Positions 14,661-22,595 of a stretch of 26,771 nt of DNA are shown here, piece by piece. The notes under the pieces were generated by a model. It was not told the origin of the DNA and did not search any database. It saw only the letters and a program-made list of their open reading frames with translations. The position numbers were made by a program, and so were the translations under genes. Position 1 is the first letter of the stretch. The number at the start of each line of letters is the position of its first letter. This DNA comes from UBA9653 sp014859835 (GTDB taxonomy: Archaea; Thermoplasmatota; Thermoplasmata; UBA10834), in the NCBI GenBank assembly GCA_014859835.1, contig JACZKW010000006.1, positions 1-26,771 of the forward strand. Direction: 5' to 3'.

Positions 14661-16508
14661 ATGATGCTTTTCAGGACAGCAATGTTAGTTCTCTTCTTGT
14701 GCACGGCACTCATCGTCTCAGTTCCCATGGGAACATCCGCCCAAGACGGGAACGTGATGATGATCGAATCGAAGATGTCGTTCACCGTCCTGGACACGAT
14801 GGAAGGCGATGGCAAGGTGCAGCTGACATTCGAAGGCGACCCTGCCGTCAAATTGCGTCAATCAATATTCGGAGTCAAGGAAGATTATACAAATTTCGAC
14901 ACGAACAATAACCAGTATCTCGAGGTGTCCGAGGCCAGAGCGTTTCTTGTCGCGTTCACGGATGCCCTGGCCGGCAGACAGCACTGGGGCATGACGATCA
15001 ATAGTCCCACTGACTTCGAGAACATGACCGATTATGAATTAAGACATGCCACATCGGGCATAGTCGACACGGGATATCTCTCTACCGATGTGATGTCCAT
15101 CAGCATAAGGTTCGATTGCATAGGCGAGAGCGTCACGAAGCTCATGAGGCCATCGGAGGTTCCGTTGGAGACCTTCGCTGGTGCACTCAACACTGTCACC
15201 GGCTTCACATTCGATGGCACATTGATAGTGAAAGACCGGGTGATGATGTTCGGCATGAGCAGCTTCACATCCCCTGATCTGGTTGCAGGAAAGATCAGCG
15301 AGCTAAGGACCCCCATCGGTACGATCATCTGGTATACCTTTGAGGGCGAGGTTCTTCCGGGCGAATCGGCCATCCAAGAGACCATGACCTATGAGCCTTT
15401 CAGCATCTATGAGAACAGCCAGATATCCTTTATCGTGCTCCTGTTTGGATGCATACTGATATTGAGGATATCCGCGAAGAGGTTCAATAAGTACCTGATG
15501 CAGCATCCGAAGCGTTTCAGAGGTTCAGCCAAGCAACTCCCGATTGTGAGATGGTTCACATGGGCGCTGGTCGGAATCCTTTCCCTGTTCTACGTGCTCC
15601 CATTCATGTTCTCATTCGCCAGCGGGAGCACGATGATTTACGGATCCTACTTGTATTTCCTGGTGCCCGGGTTTATCTTCGCAAGCTACGTGTTCTCCAA
15701 GACGCTCTATGACCGTGCGTCGTCACAGATACCGGATGATCTCGTCATCCCCGTGAAGCAGGCGGTCGTGAAGCAGGATGACGATTCCTACACGCTGAGA
15801 TGTCAGATGTGCATGCGTCCGATTGATGCGGAGAAGGAACTCTACGAATGCATCTGCGGACATCAGATGCACATGGACTGTGCGGAGAAGGCGCAGGCGT
15901 GCCCGCAATGCGGCGAGGTGTTGTTCCCGGAGCACACGCGGTCGATCCAGTGCAAGGCGTGTGATGAGACCTTCCTGTCAACCGGCGAAGAAGATCCGTA
16001 TACTCTGCAGTGCACTAGATGCGGTGCATTCCAGGAGGAGGTAAAGGGCGGTAGAAGCTACATCATCGTGGACATCGATTCACGAAGAGGGTACAACATG
16101 ATACGCGCCATGGGACTTTCTGGACGACCCGCGCTCATCATGACGAACGAATTCCCGGGTAAGGTGCGCGAGCAATTCGACCTCGGCGATGATTTCGACG
16201 TGAAATGCATGTGCGACAGCACCACCGACATAGACAGCGTGAACATCCACGACCTGGACGGGGACGCGATGGAGACCGTCTCCACTTTCCTGATGACGAC
16301 GAAGCGCTCCGGACTGCTGATAGAGGGCCTTGAGGCCATATTATCGGAAAACGGGTTCGAAGCGACGCTGGCATTCGTAAAGCGGGTGAACGACCTATCC
16401 GCGATTCACGGCGCATCAGTCATCGTCCCGGTGAACAAGGAACGCATTCCCGAGGATGAGTACAAGATCATCAGCGACGAGTTCGACGAGGTACATGATT
16501 ACCTGTGA
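14661..16508 (+). CDS. Secreted/membrane protein with EF-hand-like loop, RING-H2-like finger, zinc ribbon and DUF835-like domain
   Basis: A 615-residue multidomain protein. It starts with a signal peptide (about residues 1-27), then an extracytoplasmic domain of about 220 residues with a perfect EF-hand-type loop DTNNNQYLEVSE at 80-91, which probably binds calcium. Three membrane helices follow (about 255-272, 296-320, 326-345). The cytoplasmic part has CQMC at 381-384, then CGHQMHMDC at 399-407 and CPQC at 414-417, which fits the RING-H2 consensus. A zinc ribbon follows (C431, C434, C451, C454), and about 466-610 resemble the archaeal DUF835 domain found in sensor proteins. A membrane receptor or quality-control factor is plausible; any ubiquitin-like ligase role is speculative. 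A possible TATA box is near 14620. It converges with ubiX, five bases away. Confidence 0.82.
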   Translation: MMLFRTAMLVLFLCTALIVSVPMGTSAQDGNVMMIESKMSFTVLDTMEGDGKVQLTFEGDPAVKLRQSIFGVKEDYTNFDTNNNQYLEVSEARAFLVAFTDALAGRQHWGMTINSPTDFENMTDYELRHATSGIVDTGYLSTDVMSISIRFDCIGESVTKLMRPSEVPLETFAGALNTVTGFTFDGTLIVKDRVMMFGMSSFTSPDLVAGKISELRTPIGTIIWYTFEGEVLPGESAIQETMTYEPFSIYENSQISFIVLLFGCILILRISAKRFNKYLMQHPKRFRGSAKQLPIVRWFTWALVGILSLFYVLPFMFSFASGSTMIYGSYLYFLVPGFIFASYVFSKTLYDRASSQIPDDLVIPVKQAVVKQDDDSYTLRCQMCMRPIDAEKELYECICGHQMHMDCAEKAQACPQCGEVLFPEHTRSIQCKACDETFLSTGEEDPYTLQCTRCGAFQEEVKGGRSYIIVDIDSRRGYNMIRAMGLSGRPALIMTNEFPGKVREQFDLGDDFDVKCMCDSTTDIDSVNIHDLDGDAMETVSTFLMTTKRSGLLIEGLEAILSENGFEATLAFVKRVNDLSAIHGASVIVPVNKERIPEDEYKIISDEFDEVHDYL

Positions 16509-16513
16509 CGGAC

Positions 16514-17077
16514 CTACTCTCCTTCCCAGCGCTTGTATAATGAGTTCTCTATGTCGAGTACGTCGAGGATTCTCCCGACGAGGAAGTCGACCATGTCATC
16601 GACTGTGTCTGGGTTCGGATAGAACGCCGGACTTGCGGGCATGATGACGGCACCTGCCGCTGAGAGCCTATGCATATTCTCAAGATGTATTGTCGACAGA
16701 GGGGTTTCGCGCACGAGCAGGACGAGCTTCCGCCTCTCCTTCAATGCGATCGATGCCACTCTCGTTATCAACGTGTCAGATATCCCGCAGGCGATCTTAG
16801 ACATGGTTGATACGCTGCAAGGGGCTATGATGACATTATCGAATCTGCTCGATCCCGATGCAACTGGGGCTGCCAGATCAGCGTTGTCATTATGGCAATC
16901 TGCCAGAGCTTCTATGTCCTTCCTATCGAGGTTCATCTCGATCCTGGCCACATGCATCCCGTCCTCGGACAAGATGACGGTCTTATGGCCGGGGAGCGCT
17001 TTCAGAAGCCCTATGCCGTAGGTCGTTCCCGATGCTCCCGTGATGCCGACTACAGTTCTCACGGCTGCCACAAGCAT
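16514..17077 (-). CDS. ubiX: Flavin prenyltransferase UbiX
   Basis: A 187-residue flavoprotein that joins dimethylallyl phosphate to FMN, making prenylated FMN for UbiD-type decarboxylases. The N-terminal VVGITGASGTTYGIGLL is the UbiX Rossmann-like motif. IIAPCSVSTMSKIACGISDTL (split at the serines) is the conserved flavin-binding stretch, and LLVRETPLSTIHLENM plus MPASPAFY are also diagnostic; the catalytic-site segments are intact. The ATG at 17077 is preceded by a GAGAG sequence. No ubiD gene is visible in the window, so the dependent decarboxylase must be elsewhere. Confidence 0.95.
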   Translation of the reverse strand: MLVAAVRTVVGITGASGTTYGIGLLKALPGHKTVILSEDGMHVARIEMNLDRKDIEALADCHNDNADLAAPVASGSSRFDNVIIAPCSVSTMSKIACGISDTLITRVASIALKERRKLVLLVRETPLSTIHLENMHRLSAAGAVIMPASPAFYPNPDTVDDMVDFLVGRILDVLDIENSLYKRWEGE

Positions 17078-17166
17078 CGACTTCTCTCAAAAGCCTTTTC
17101 CCCTGGTCGTGCATATGCTACCAAAGGGATACGACCCATATGCTGGCGATATCGATAGGCAACAAG

Positions 17167-17214
17167 CATTTAAATATGAGCACCAACTTATCCGCGTTTT
17201 GCCACCCATGTGGC
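17167..17214 (+). promoter_or_regulatory. Promoter and leader of the rps19e operon
   Basis: A TATA-like CATTTAAATATG lies at 17167-17178, about 80 bases before the start. In the leader, GCCAC and GTGGC (17201-17214) form a 5-bp stem with a 4-base loop. GAGGT lies about six bases before the ATG at 17258. Confidence 0.5.
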
Positions 17215-17257
17215 ACATGCTTTCAGTATGTAAGTCACACTCGTTTGAGGTAATCCA

Positions 17258-17713
17258 ATGGCTACGGCGTTTGATGTGCCCGCAGACAAGCTCATTCCAA
17301 GGCTTGCGGAAGAGCTGAAGAAGATCGAGACGATAAAACCCCCAGAATGGGCTGCATATGTCAAGACCGGACGACACAAGGAAAAGAGTCCTGTGCAGGA
17401 AGACTGGTGGTATATCAGATCCGCTGCCGTCCTCAGGAAGATATACATCGACGGTCCGATGGGTTCGACAAGGCTCGCCGCCTGCTATGGTGGTTACGCG
17501 GACCGCGGCGCCAAACCCGACAAGGCGGTCAGGGGCTCGCGCTCGATAGCACGTTCGACGATTCAATTGCTAGAGAAAAGCCAACTGATACAGAAAGAGC
17601 GGGACGGAGGCAGGAAGATCTCCCCGATGGGCCAGAAACTAGTGGACAGCGTGTCCACCGTGGTCCTGAAGGAACTTGCGGCCAAGAACCCCGAACTCAC
17701 AAAATATCTTTAA
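17258..17713 (+). CDS. rps19e: 30S ribosomal protein S19e
   Basis: A 151-residue archaeal/eukaryotic small-subunit ribosomal protein, of normal length. The WAAYVKTGRHKEKSP segment near residue 30, WWYIRSAAVLRKIYIDGP near 50-67 and the GSRSIARSTIQLLEK block near 93-107 are family hallmarks of its winged-helix fold. It opens an operon of translation genes (rps19e, pdcd5, rpl39e, rpl31e, eif6), a conserved archaeal order. A GAGGT ribosome binding site supports the start at 17258. Confidence 0.97.
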   Translation: MATAFDVPADKLIPRLAEELKKIETIKPPEWAAYVKTGRHKEKSPVQEDWWYIRSAAVLRKIYIDGPMGSTRLAACYGGYADRGAKPDKAVRGSRSIARSTIQLLEKSQLIQKERDGGRKISPMGQKLVDSVSTVVLKELAAKNPELTKYL

Positions 17714-17722
17714 GTGAGCGAT

Positions 17723-18055
17723 ATGCCAGAAGAAGATGAGCTAGCGGCTCTTAGGCAACGCAAGATACAGGAACTCCAGTTGAGAGCACAGCAAGAGGCC
17801 ATGGCGCATGAGCAGACGAAGCAGGTAGACGCCCAAAAGGCCATGGTCATGCGGCAGATACTGACTCCTGAGGCGAGAGAAAGGCTCGCCAACTTGCGCA
17901 TGACCCGACCCGACCTGGTCGAATCTGTCGAGAACCAGCTGATAACGCTCGTCCAATCGGGAAGGGTGAACCAGAAGATAGACGATTACACCCTGAGGCA
18001 ATTGCTGCGGAAGATCATGCCGACGAAAAGAGAGATCAAGATCGAGAGGAGATGA
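17723..18055 (+). CDS. PDCD5-family DNA-binding protein
   Basis: A 110-residue protein homologous to eukaryotic PDCD5 and to small archaeal DNA-binding proteins of the same family. It is helical and highly charged, with an N-terminal LAALRQRKIQELQLRAQQE helix and the typical TPEARERLANLRMTRPDLVE core followed by a basic C-terminus (KIMPTKREIKIERR). Its exact cellular role in archaea is unclear. I prefer the ATG at 17723; a GTG at 17714, directly after the rps19e stop, would add three residues. The position between rps19e and rpl39e is the usual one in archaea. Confidence 0.93.
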   Translation: MPEEDELAALRQRKIQELQLRAQQEAMAHEQTKQVDAQKAMVMRQILTPEARERLANLRMTRPDLVESVENQLITLVQSGRVNQKIDDYTLRQLLRKIMPTKREIKIERR

Positions 18056-18059
18056 CCCG

Positions 18060-18215
18060 ATGTCCAAGCACAAACCGACTGCTAGAAAACTCAGGCTTAT
18101 GAAGGCCATCAAGAGTAACAGGCGGGTCCCTGCCTGGGTCATGATGAGGACGAACAGAACCTTCCTCAGGCATCCGAAGCGAAGGCACTGGAGAAGGACC
18201 AAATTGAAGGTGTGA
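18060..18215 (+). CDS. rpl39e: 50S ribosomal protein L39e
   Basis: A 51-residue, strongly basic protein of the large subunit. The sequence begins MSKHKPTARKLRLMKAIK and continues NRRVPAWVMMRTNRTF and RRHWRRTKLKV, all typical of L39e, which lines the peptide exit tunnel in archaea and eukaryotes. It starts four bases after the pdcd5 stop and is followed by rpl31e nine bases later. It is too short for many gene finders, so it is easily missed. Confidence 0.97.
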   Translation: MSKHKPTARKLRLMKAIKSNRRVPAWVMMRTNRTFLRHPKRRHWRRTKLKV

Positions 18216-18224
18216 GGGCTTACC

Positions 18225-18518
18225 ATGGTCGAAGAAGTAGAGAGAGTTTTTACCGTTCCATTACCCATGACGAGGAATGTGCCAAAAACGAAGCGCGCGC
18301 CCAGAGCTATCAAGGAGATCAAGGAATATGTCCGCAGGCATCTAGCCGACAGGACCTCCTCGGATGAGGCGGATGCCCCGAAGAAGGATGTATGGATCGA
18401 TTACCGTCTGAATGAGTTTCTGTGGTCGAGGGGTATTGAGAATCCTCCCAGCAAGGTGCGCGTAAAGGCTATCCGGTTCGAGGACGGTCTGATCGAAGTG
18501 TCCCTTCCTGATGAGTGA
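18225..18518 (+). CDS. rpl31e: 50S ribosomal protein L31e
   Basis: A 97-residue large-subunit protein near the exit tunnel opening. ERVFTVPL at the N-terminus, RAPRAIKEIKEYVRRHL near residues 25-41, and WIDYRLNEFLWSRGIENPPS near 57-76 identify the family. The C-terminus (VKAIRFEDGLIEVSLP) is also typical. Its stop at 18516-18518 lies 20 bases before the preferred aIF6 start. Confidence 0.97.
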   Translation: MVEEVERVFTVPLPMTRNVPKTKRAPRAIKEIKEYVRRHLADRTSSDEADAPKKDVWIDYRLNEFLWSRGIENPPSKVRVKAIRFEDGLIEVSLPDE

Positions 18519-18538
18519 GGATTTTCGGAGTAGAATCG

Positions 18539-19198
18539 ATGCTCAAGATCGGCATGATGATGGGTAGTCCCTATGTGGGTGTCTTTTGCGCTGCCAGTGA
18601 GAAACTGGCGATATTGCCCGAGGCAACCGATCCCTGGGTCAAGGACGATTTGCAGGAGGCCCTGGGCGTCGATGTCCTGTGCACGTATCTCGCTGGTTCC
18701 GTTTTGATCGGTTCGCTCGCTTCGATGAATTCCAACGGAATAGTCGTGACGAACTTCGCCGATAAATCCGAATTGAAGAGATTGCCGAAGGACCTCAGGG
18801 TCGGCATAATGGAGGAGAAGCTGAACGCTGCCGGGAATAACATATTGGCCAACGATCACGGGGCGTATGTAAATCTCAATGCGTCCAGATCATCTGTCAA
18901 GATCATAGAAGATACCCTTGGAGTGGAGGTCCTGCGCAGGACCATCGCCAGCATAGATACTGTGGGCTCAGTGGCTATTGTGACATCAAAGGGCATCGTA
19001 TGTCACCCACGGACATCGCAGGACGAGCTGAAGGAGATATCCGCGTTCTTCAAAGTGCCTGCCGCGCTTGCAACATTGAACTACGGAACGCCTTACCTCG
19101 GTGCATGCGCCGTTGCGAACAGCAAGGGTGCGTATATCGGTGGCAAGAGCACCCCCATAGAGCTGGGTAAATTAGAGGATGGTCTAGGGCTATACTGA
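18539..19198 (+). CDS. eif6: Translation initiation factor 6 (aIF6)
   Basis: A 219-residue ribosome anti-association factor that binds the 50S subunit and blocks premature joining of 30S. The GSPYVGVF motif near residue 9, and repeated pentein-fold blocks with GIVVTNFADKSEL and KGIVCHPRTSQDEL, are typical. The length matches the family. I choose the ATG at 18539 because the family start aligns there and a GGAG lies eight bases upstream. A GTG at 18515 overlapping the rpl31e stop would add eight non-conserved residues. The genes often following in archaea (rpl18a/LX, prefoldin alpha, ftsY) are not here; a minus-strand gene converges instead. Confidence 0.96.
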   Translation: MLKIGMMMGSPYVGVFCAASEKLAILPEATDPWVKDDLQEALGVDVLCTYLAGSVLIGSLASMNSNGIVVTNFADKSELKRLPKDLRVGIMEEKLNAAGNNILANDHGAYVNLNASRSSVKIIEDTLGVEVLRRTIASIDTVGSVAIVTSKGIVCHPRTSQDELKEISAFFKVPAALATLNYGTPYLGACAVANSKGAYIGGKSTPIELGKLEDGLGLY

Positions 19199-19207
19199 TG
19201 CAGTTGG

Positions 19208-19849
19208 CTATAGCGAGAACAGCCAGATCTCCGTGCCTTCCTCAGGTAGATCTTCCGACGAGAAGTCGACTTCGTTGCCGACTCTGACGACTTGGTCCTT
19301 GTCGCAGAGGTCGAGGAAATTCTGTACAGGCTTGATCGACAGGGAAAGGCCCGAAGTGCGGTAATGCATGGGCACGGCCACTTTGGGTCCGAGCTTCTTT
19401 ATCGTTCTCACAGCTGATTCAGGTCCTATCGTGAACACATCCCCCACAGGGACGAATAGGAAATCAACTGGTGCAAGCTGCTCAACCGTCGAATCGTCGA
19501 GTTCGTGGCCGAGGTCACCCAAATGACAGAAGGACATGCCGTCAAGCTCGAACTTGAAGATGGTCACCTTTCCTCTCTTCTTCCCTCCAGCATCATCGTG
19601 ATCGGCTTCTATGCCTTCCACTCTGACCCCTTGCTCGACGGTCATGATCGGATCTGATATGACCTTTGTATCTTCTTTCTCGACGGCCTTGGGGCAGTTG
19701 TGGTCGAAATGACCGTGAGAGATCAGCACTAGATCTGCCTTGACGTCAGGTGCAGGTATGCCGATCGATTTCCCATCGTGAGGGTCCGTGACGACATCGA
19801 CGCTCCCTCCGACCTCAAAACACGCATGGCCATGCCAACGAATGCGCAA
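19208..19849 (-). CDS. Metallo-beta-lactamase-fold hydrolase (UlaG/COG2220-like)
   Basis: A 213-residue metal-dependent hydrolase. The metal motif SHGHFDHN (HxHxDH) lies near residues 44-51. Further ligands are expected in EADHDD (about residues 81-86), HLGDLGHEL (near 109-117) and the late MHYRTS (near 161-166). The N-terminus RIRWHGHACFEV is typical of the UPF0173/UlaG-like branch. Substrate is unknown. The start is the TTG at 19849, which gives the conserved N-terminus; a GGGGAG sequence lies about nine bases upstream and a TATA-like element (ATTATTAT) near 19875. It converges with eif6, leaving nine bases. Confidence 0.85.
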   Translation of the reverse strand: MRIRWHGHACFEVGGSVDVVTDPHDGKSIGIPAPDVKADLVLISHGHFDHNCPKAVEKEDTKVISDPIMTVEQGVRVEGIEADHDDAGGKKRGKVTIFKFELDGMSFCHLGDLGHELDDSTVEQLAPVDFLFVPVGDVFTIGPESAVRTIKKLGPKVAVPMHYRTSGLSLSIKPVQNFLDLCDKDQVVRVGNEVDFSSEDLPEEGTEIWLFSL

Positions 19850-19932
19850 TTATCTACTCTCCCCGGGAATTGAGATAATAATCCAATCCGTACTTAACAA
19901 GAGCGGTGGTGCCGGTCCGAAATTCCGCCATC

Positions 19933-20577
19933 TCAATCCTTCACGCGCCTGATCGCGCGGGTCTTCTTCGGAGGTTCCGATGGCACGGGCTTTGGCGCGG
20001 GGTTTGGTGCAGCCACCTGCCGCACCTTCCTGATGGTCCTCTGAGCGGGTGCTCGGGTCTCCGGCACGAATTCGGGGAGCGACTGCTCCTCAACCATGGG
20101 TTCGGGCTCGATGACCGGCGCGGGAGATGGTTTCTTGACGCTCCTGACAGTCCTTGTCTTTGGAGAGGGTTCCGCGACAACCTTAGGTTCGTTCTTCGGC
20201 ATCGCCGCCTTAGGATGTGCCATGTGTACGGATGCTGGTTCCTGTACCCCTCTCGCAGGCTGGTTGTTCGCAGCTCTGCCACCTGCAAGGAGGTCGCCAG
20301 CAGTCGCGGGCTTATCATCATCGCAATGCGTCTCGGTTCTATCAAGGACAGGATTACTGAGCGTTGATTCTATCATGTGGTTGACTGAACCGGGCTCGAA
20401 CTTCTGTTTCTCGAGCATGAGCTCCCTCTCGAGCTTCTCGATCTGGAGTATCCACTCATCCTCCTCTTCGAAGTCCCAGCCGCAGAATTCACATATGTTG
20501 GCCTCGAGTGAAACGCCGAGACCACAACTAGGGCATTCTTTCTTGGGTTCGGCGCGGTCCAATTTTTTGGCCATCAT
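19933..20577 (-). CDS. Zinc-ribbon protein with proline-rich linker and three basic repeats
   Basis: A 214-residue protein with an N-terminal zinc ribbon (C15-x2-C18, C29-x2-C32), an acidic/coiled-coil-like stretch at about 36-60 (EWILQIEKLERELMLEKQKF), then a long Pro/Ala-rich, probably disordered region. Three copies of a basic motif, roughly [TR][TR]x[IV]RxV[KR], occur at about 141-148, 179-186 and 206-213 (RTVRSVK, RTIRKVR, RAIRRVK), with the last at the C-terminus. It might be an RNA- or DNA-interacting scaffold, but no family is recognised. A TATA box at 20596-20604 lies 23-26 bases before two adjacent ATG codons (20577 and 20574), so the mRNA is probably leaderless. Confidence 0.72.
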   Translation of the reverse strand: MMAKKLDRAEPKKECPSCGLGVSLEANICEFCGWDFEEEDEWILQIEKLERELMLEKQKFEPGSVNHMIESTLSNPVLDRTETHCDDDKPATAGDLLAGGRAANNQPARGVQEPASVHMAHPKAAMPKNEPKVVAEPSPKTRTVRSVKKPSPAPVIEPEPMVEEQSLPEFVPETRAPAQRTIRKVRQVAAPNPAPKPVPSEPPKKTRAIRRVKD

Positions 20578-20595
20578 ACAGATAAATCGGTGGTT

Positions 20596-20604
20596 ATTAT
20601 ATAA
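20596..20604 (-). promoter_or_regulatory. TATA box of the zinc-ribbon repeat gene
   Basis: The minus strand reads TTATATAAT, centred about 23-26 bases upstream of the ATG at 20577/20574, which indicates a leaderless transcript. Confidence 0.6.
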
Positions 20605-20656
20605 GCATTTTTAACCAAACCCATGATTGTATGAGCCAGTATCTCCCAAGCGCAGA

Positions 20657-20664
20657 GTAAAATA
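20657..20664 (+). promoter_or_regulatory. TATA-like box of the DUF373 gene
   Basis: GTAAAATA is centred about 29 bases before the ATG at 20691, which suggests a short or absent leader. Confidence 0.45.
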
Positions 20665-20690
20665 ACCCTGCGGGCCATTAGGTGGGTCTG

Positions 20691-21839
20691 ATGAGGATTC
20701 TCGTTCTATGCGTAGACAGGGATGACGACCTAGGCTCAAAGGCGGGTATAAACGGTCCTGTCATCGGTAGAGAAGAGAACATCGAATCTGCACTGGCGCT
20801 TGGACTTGCGGACCCTGAGGAAGTCGACACGAACACCATCCTGTCTGGCTTGCAGCTCTACGACGACCTTGTGAAACGGGGCATGGACGCGGAGATAGCT
20901 ACCATCTCGGGCGATTCGCATGTGGGCTTCCAATCAGACCTCATACTCGCTACTCAGCTGGAGAATGTCCTGGAGGTCGTGAAGCCTGACCGTGCCATCC
21001 TCGTCAGTGACGGGGTCGAGGACGAGGCGATATACCCAGTGATTTCCTCGAGGATCAAGATCGATTCTGTACGGCGCGTCTACGTGAAGCAGAGCAAGAG
21101 CATCGAGGGCACATATTACTTGATCGTCAAGACCCTTCAGGACGAGAAGATGAGACGGAAATGGGTAGTCCCTCTCTCTCTCGTGCTCATCATCTGGGGC
21201 ATGCTATCGCTGATAGTCAAGATCGTGGAATTCGTAGAACAGAATTACGAAGATATCGGTCTGCTTTCTCAGATGGCCGTCGGGGTCATAGGCATCGTCC
21301 TAGGGCTGTACCTGCTAGGGTGGTCCTACAGGTGGGCGGATGCCCTGCGCGAGCGCATCGTCCGGACTAAGAGATCCATTAGACAGGGAAGCCTTGCGAT
21401 CCCGTTCGCAATAATAGGGCTGGTCCTCGGGGTTGTAGGCCTACTGATAGGTTTCGATATGGCCACGGTATATCGTGAATCACTCCTGGCGCATGAGCGG
21501 AGCCTGGCCATCTCCATACTGATTTTCGTATCCGGTGCTGTGTGGTTCATCGTATTCGGCGTGTTCGCCTTCGAATCGGGCAAGTCTGTCACGACATTCA
21601 TGCAGACGGGAAAGATCCGTTGGTCGTTCATCGTCATGATGGTCTCCGTGCTCGCAACGGGTTTCATCGTCCAGGGTTCCGCAGACGCCCTATCCTATTT
21701 CATCGGATATGGAGACTACGACCTCACCGTGGTGATCGCAGAGATGATAACCGGTATCCTCATCGCCATATTCAGCTCAGTATTGAACGCATCTCTTAGG
21801 AGCGAGGCGGGCAAAACGCGTCAGGCGTCCGGAGCGTGA
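20691..21839 (+). CDS. DUF373-family integral membrane protein
   Basis: A 382-residue protein of the archaeal DUF373 family, whose function is unknown. The soluble N-terminal domain (about residues 1-150) begins RILVLCVDRDDDLGSKAGI, the strongest family mark, and continues with ISGDSHVGFQSD near 85-96 and AILVSDGVEDEAIYP near 113-127. Several hydrophobic helices follow from about residue 155 to 370. The N-terminal domain has a Rossmann-like look with many acidic residues. The ATG at 20691 is chosen because GGTGG lies a few bases upstream; a GTG at 20682 would add three residues. An mptE-like gene starts five bases after its stop, so they form an operon. Confidence 0.88.
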   Translation: MRILVLCVDRDDDLGSKAGINGPVIGREENIESALALGLADPEEVDTNTILSGLQLYDDLVKRGMDAEIATISGDSHVGFQSDLILATQLENVLEVVKPDRAILVSDGVEDEAIYPVISSRIKIDSVRRVYVKQSKSIEGTYYLIVKTLQDEKMRRKWVVPLSLVLIIWGMLSLIVKIVEFVEQNYEDIGLLSQMAVGVIGIVLGLYLLGWSYRWADALRERIVRTKRSIRQGSLAIPFAIIGLVLGVVGLLIGFDMATVYRESLLAHERSLAISILIFVSGAVWFIVFGVFAFESGKSVTTFMQTGKIRWSFIVMMVSVLATGFIVQGSADALSYFIGYGDYDLTVVIAEMITGILIAIFSSVLNASLRSEAGKTRQASGA

Positions 21840-21843
21840 CCTC

Positions 21844-22530
21844 TTGAGACTCGCGGATTGGATGCCGGTTTACCGGCAGATCTCCTCCGAGTTCGGATTT
21901 TCCGAAGATGAGGATATCGTATCAGCGCATACCCTCGCTGAACTGCTGATGCCCCGAGCGACTGATTGCGTTAGAGTCATGGATTACCTCATGAGGGGGT
22001 TTCCGGATGAGGTGTATGTCTGCGGTGGAGGGGAGTGCCTCTCGAATGAATTGTCATCCATCCCCTCGCAGGCTTTCGTGATCGCGGCAGATGGTGCAAC
22101 CACGTCCCTATTGGATTCTGGAATCAAGCCTAAGCTGATCGTGACCGACTTGGATGGTGTGATCGGAGACCAGGTGGACGCGAACGCAGAGGGGACCATG
22201 GTGTTCGTACATGCCCATGGCGACAACGTCCCGTCGCTCAAGGCCTATGTCCCCCTATTCACTGGTCCGATCATAGGGACATGTCAGTGCGAACCGGTGA
22301 CGGGCCTCTACAATTTCGGCGGATTCACTGACGGAGATAGAGCGCTGTGTATATCCTCGGAGCTGGGGGCAAAGAAGGCGCATCTGGTCGGATTCGACTT
22401 CGACAACCCCTCGTCCAAGCCGGGGAAGATTTTGGCAGTCAAGCGAAGGAAGTTGCACTGGGCCGAGCATATCATTGCCAGCATCTCTGGGCCTGATTTT
22501 AAAGTCGTGGATTACAGGTCTCGGACATAG
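21844..22530 (+). CDS. mptE: 6-hydroxymethyl-7,8-dihydropterin pyrophosphokinase MptE-like
   Basis: A 228-residue protein resembling archaeal MptE (DUF115 family), which transfers pyrophosphate from ATP to 6-hydroxymethyl-7,8-dihydropterin in the synthesis of tetrahydromethanopterin or folate-type cofactors. Family marks are VIAADGATTSLLDSGIKP with VTDLDGV (about residues 79-106), HAHGDNVPSL (about 121-130) and FGGFTDGDRALCIS near 158-171, ending with HLVGFDFD. These include the acidic residues that bind metal-ATP. The start is the TTG at 21844, with GGAG about nine bases upstream; an ATG at 21862 is possible. Tetrahydromethanopterin-type cofactors would fit a methanogen-like host. Confidence 0.87.
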   Translation: MRLADWMPVYRQISSEFGFSEDEDIVSAHTLAELLMPRATDCVRVMDYLMRGFPDEVYVCGGGECLSNELSSIPSQAFVIAADGATTSLLDSGIKPKLIVTDLDGVIGDQVDANAEGTMVFVHAHGDNVPSLKAYVPLFTGPIIGTCQCEPVTGLYNFGGFTDGDRALCISSELGAKKAHLVGFDFDNPSSKPGKILAVKRRKLHWAEHIIASISGPDFKVVDYRSRT

Positions 22531-22595
22531 ACCTCTGCATTATTCTTATTCGACAGTCTTATAGGAGTGTACTGAGTTTCATCTTTGGGATTGGG

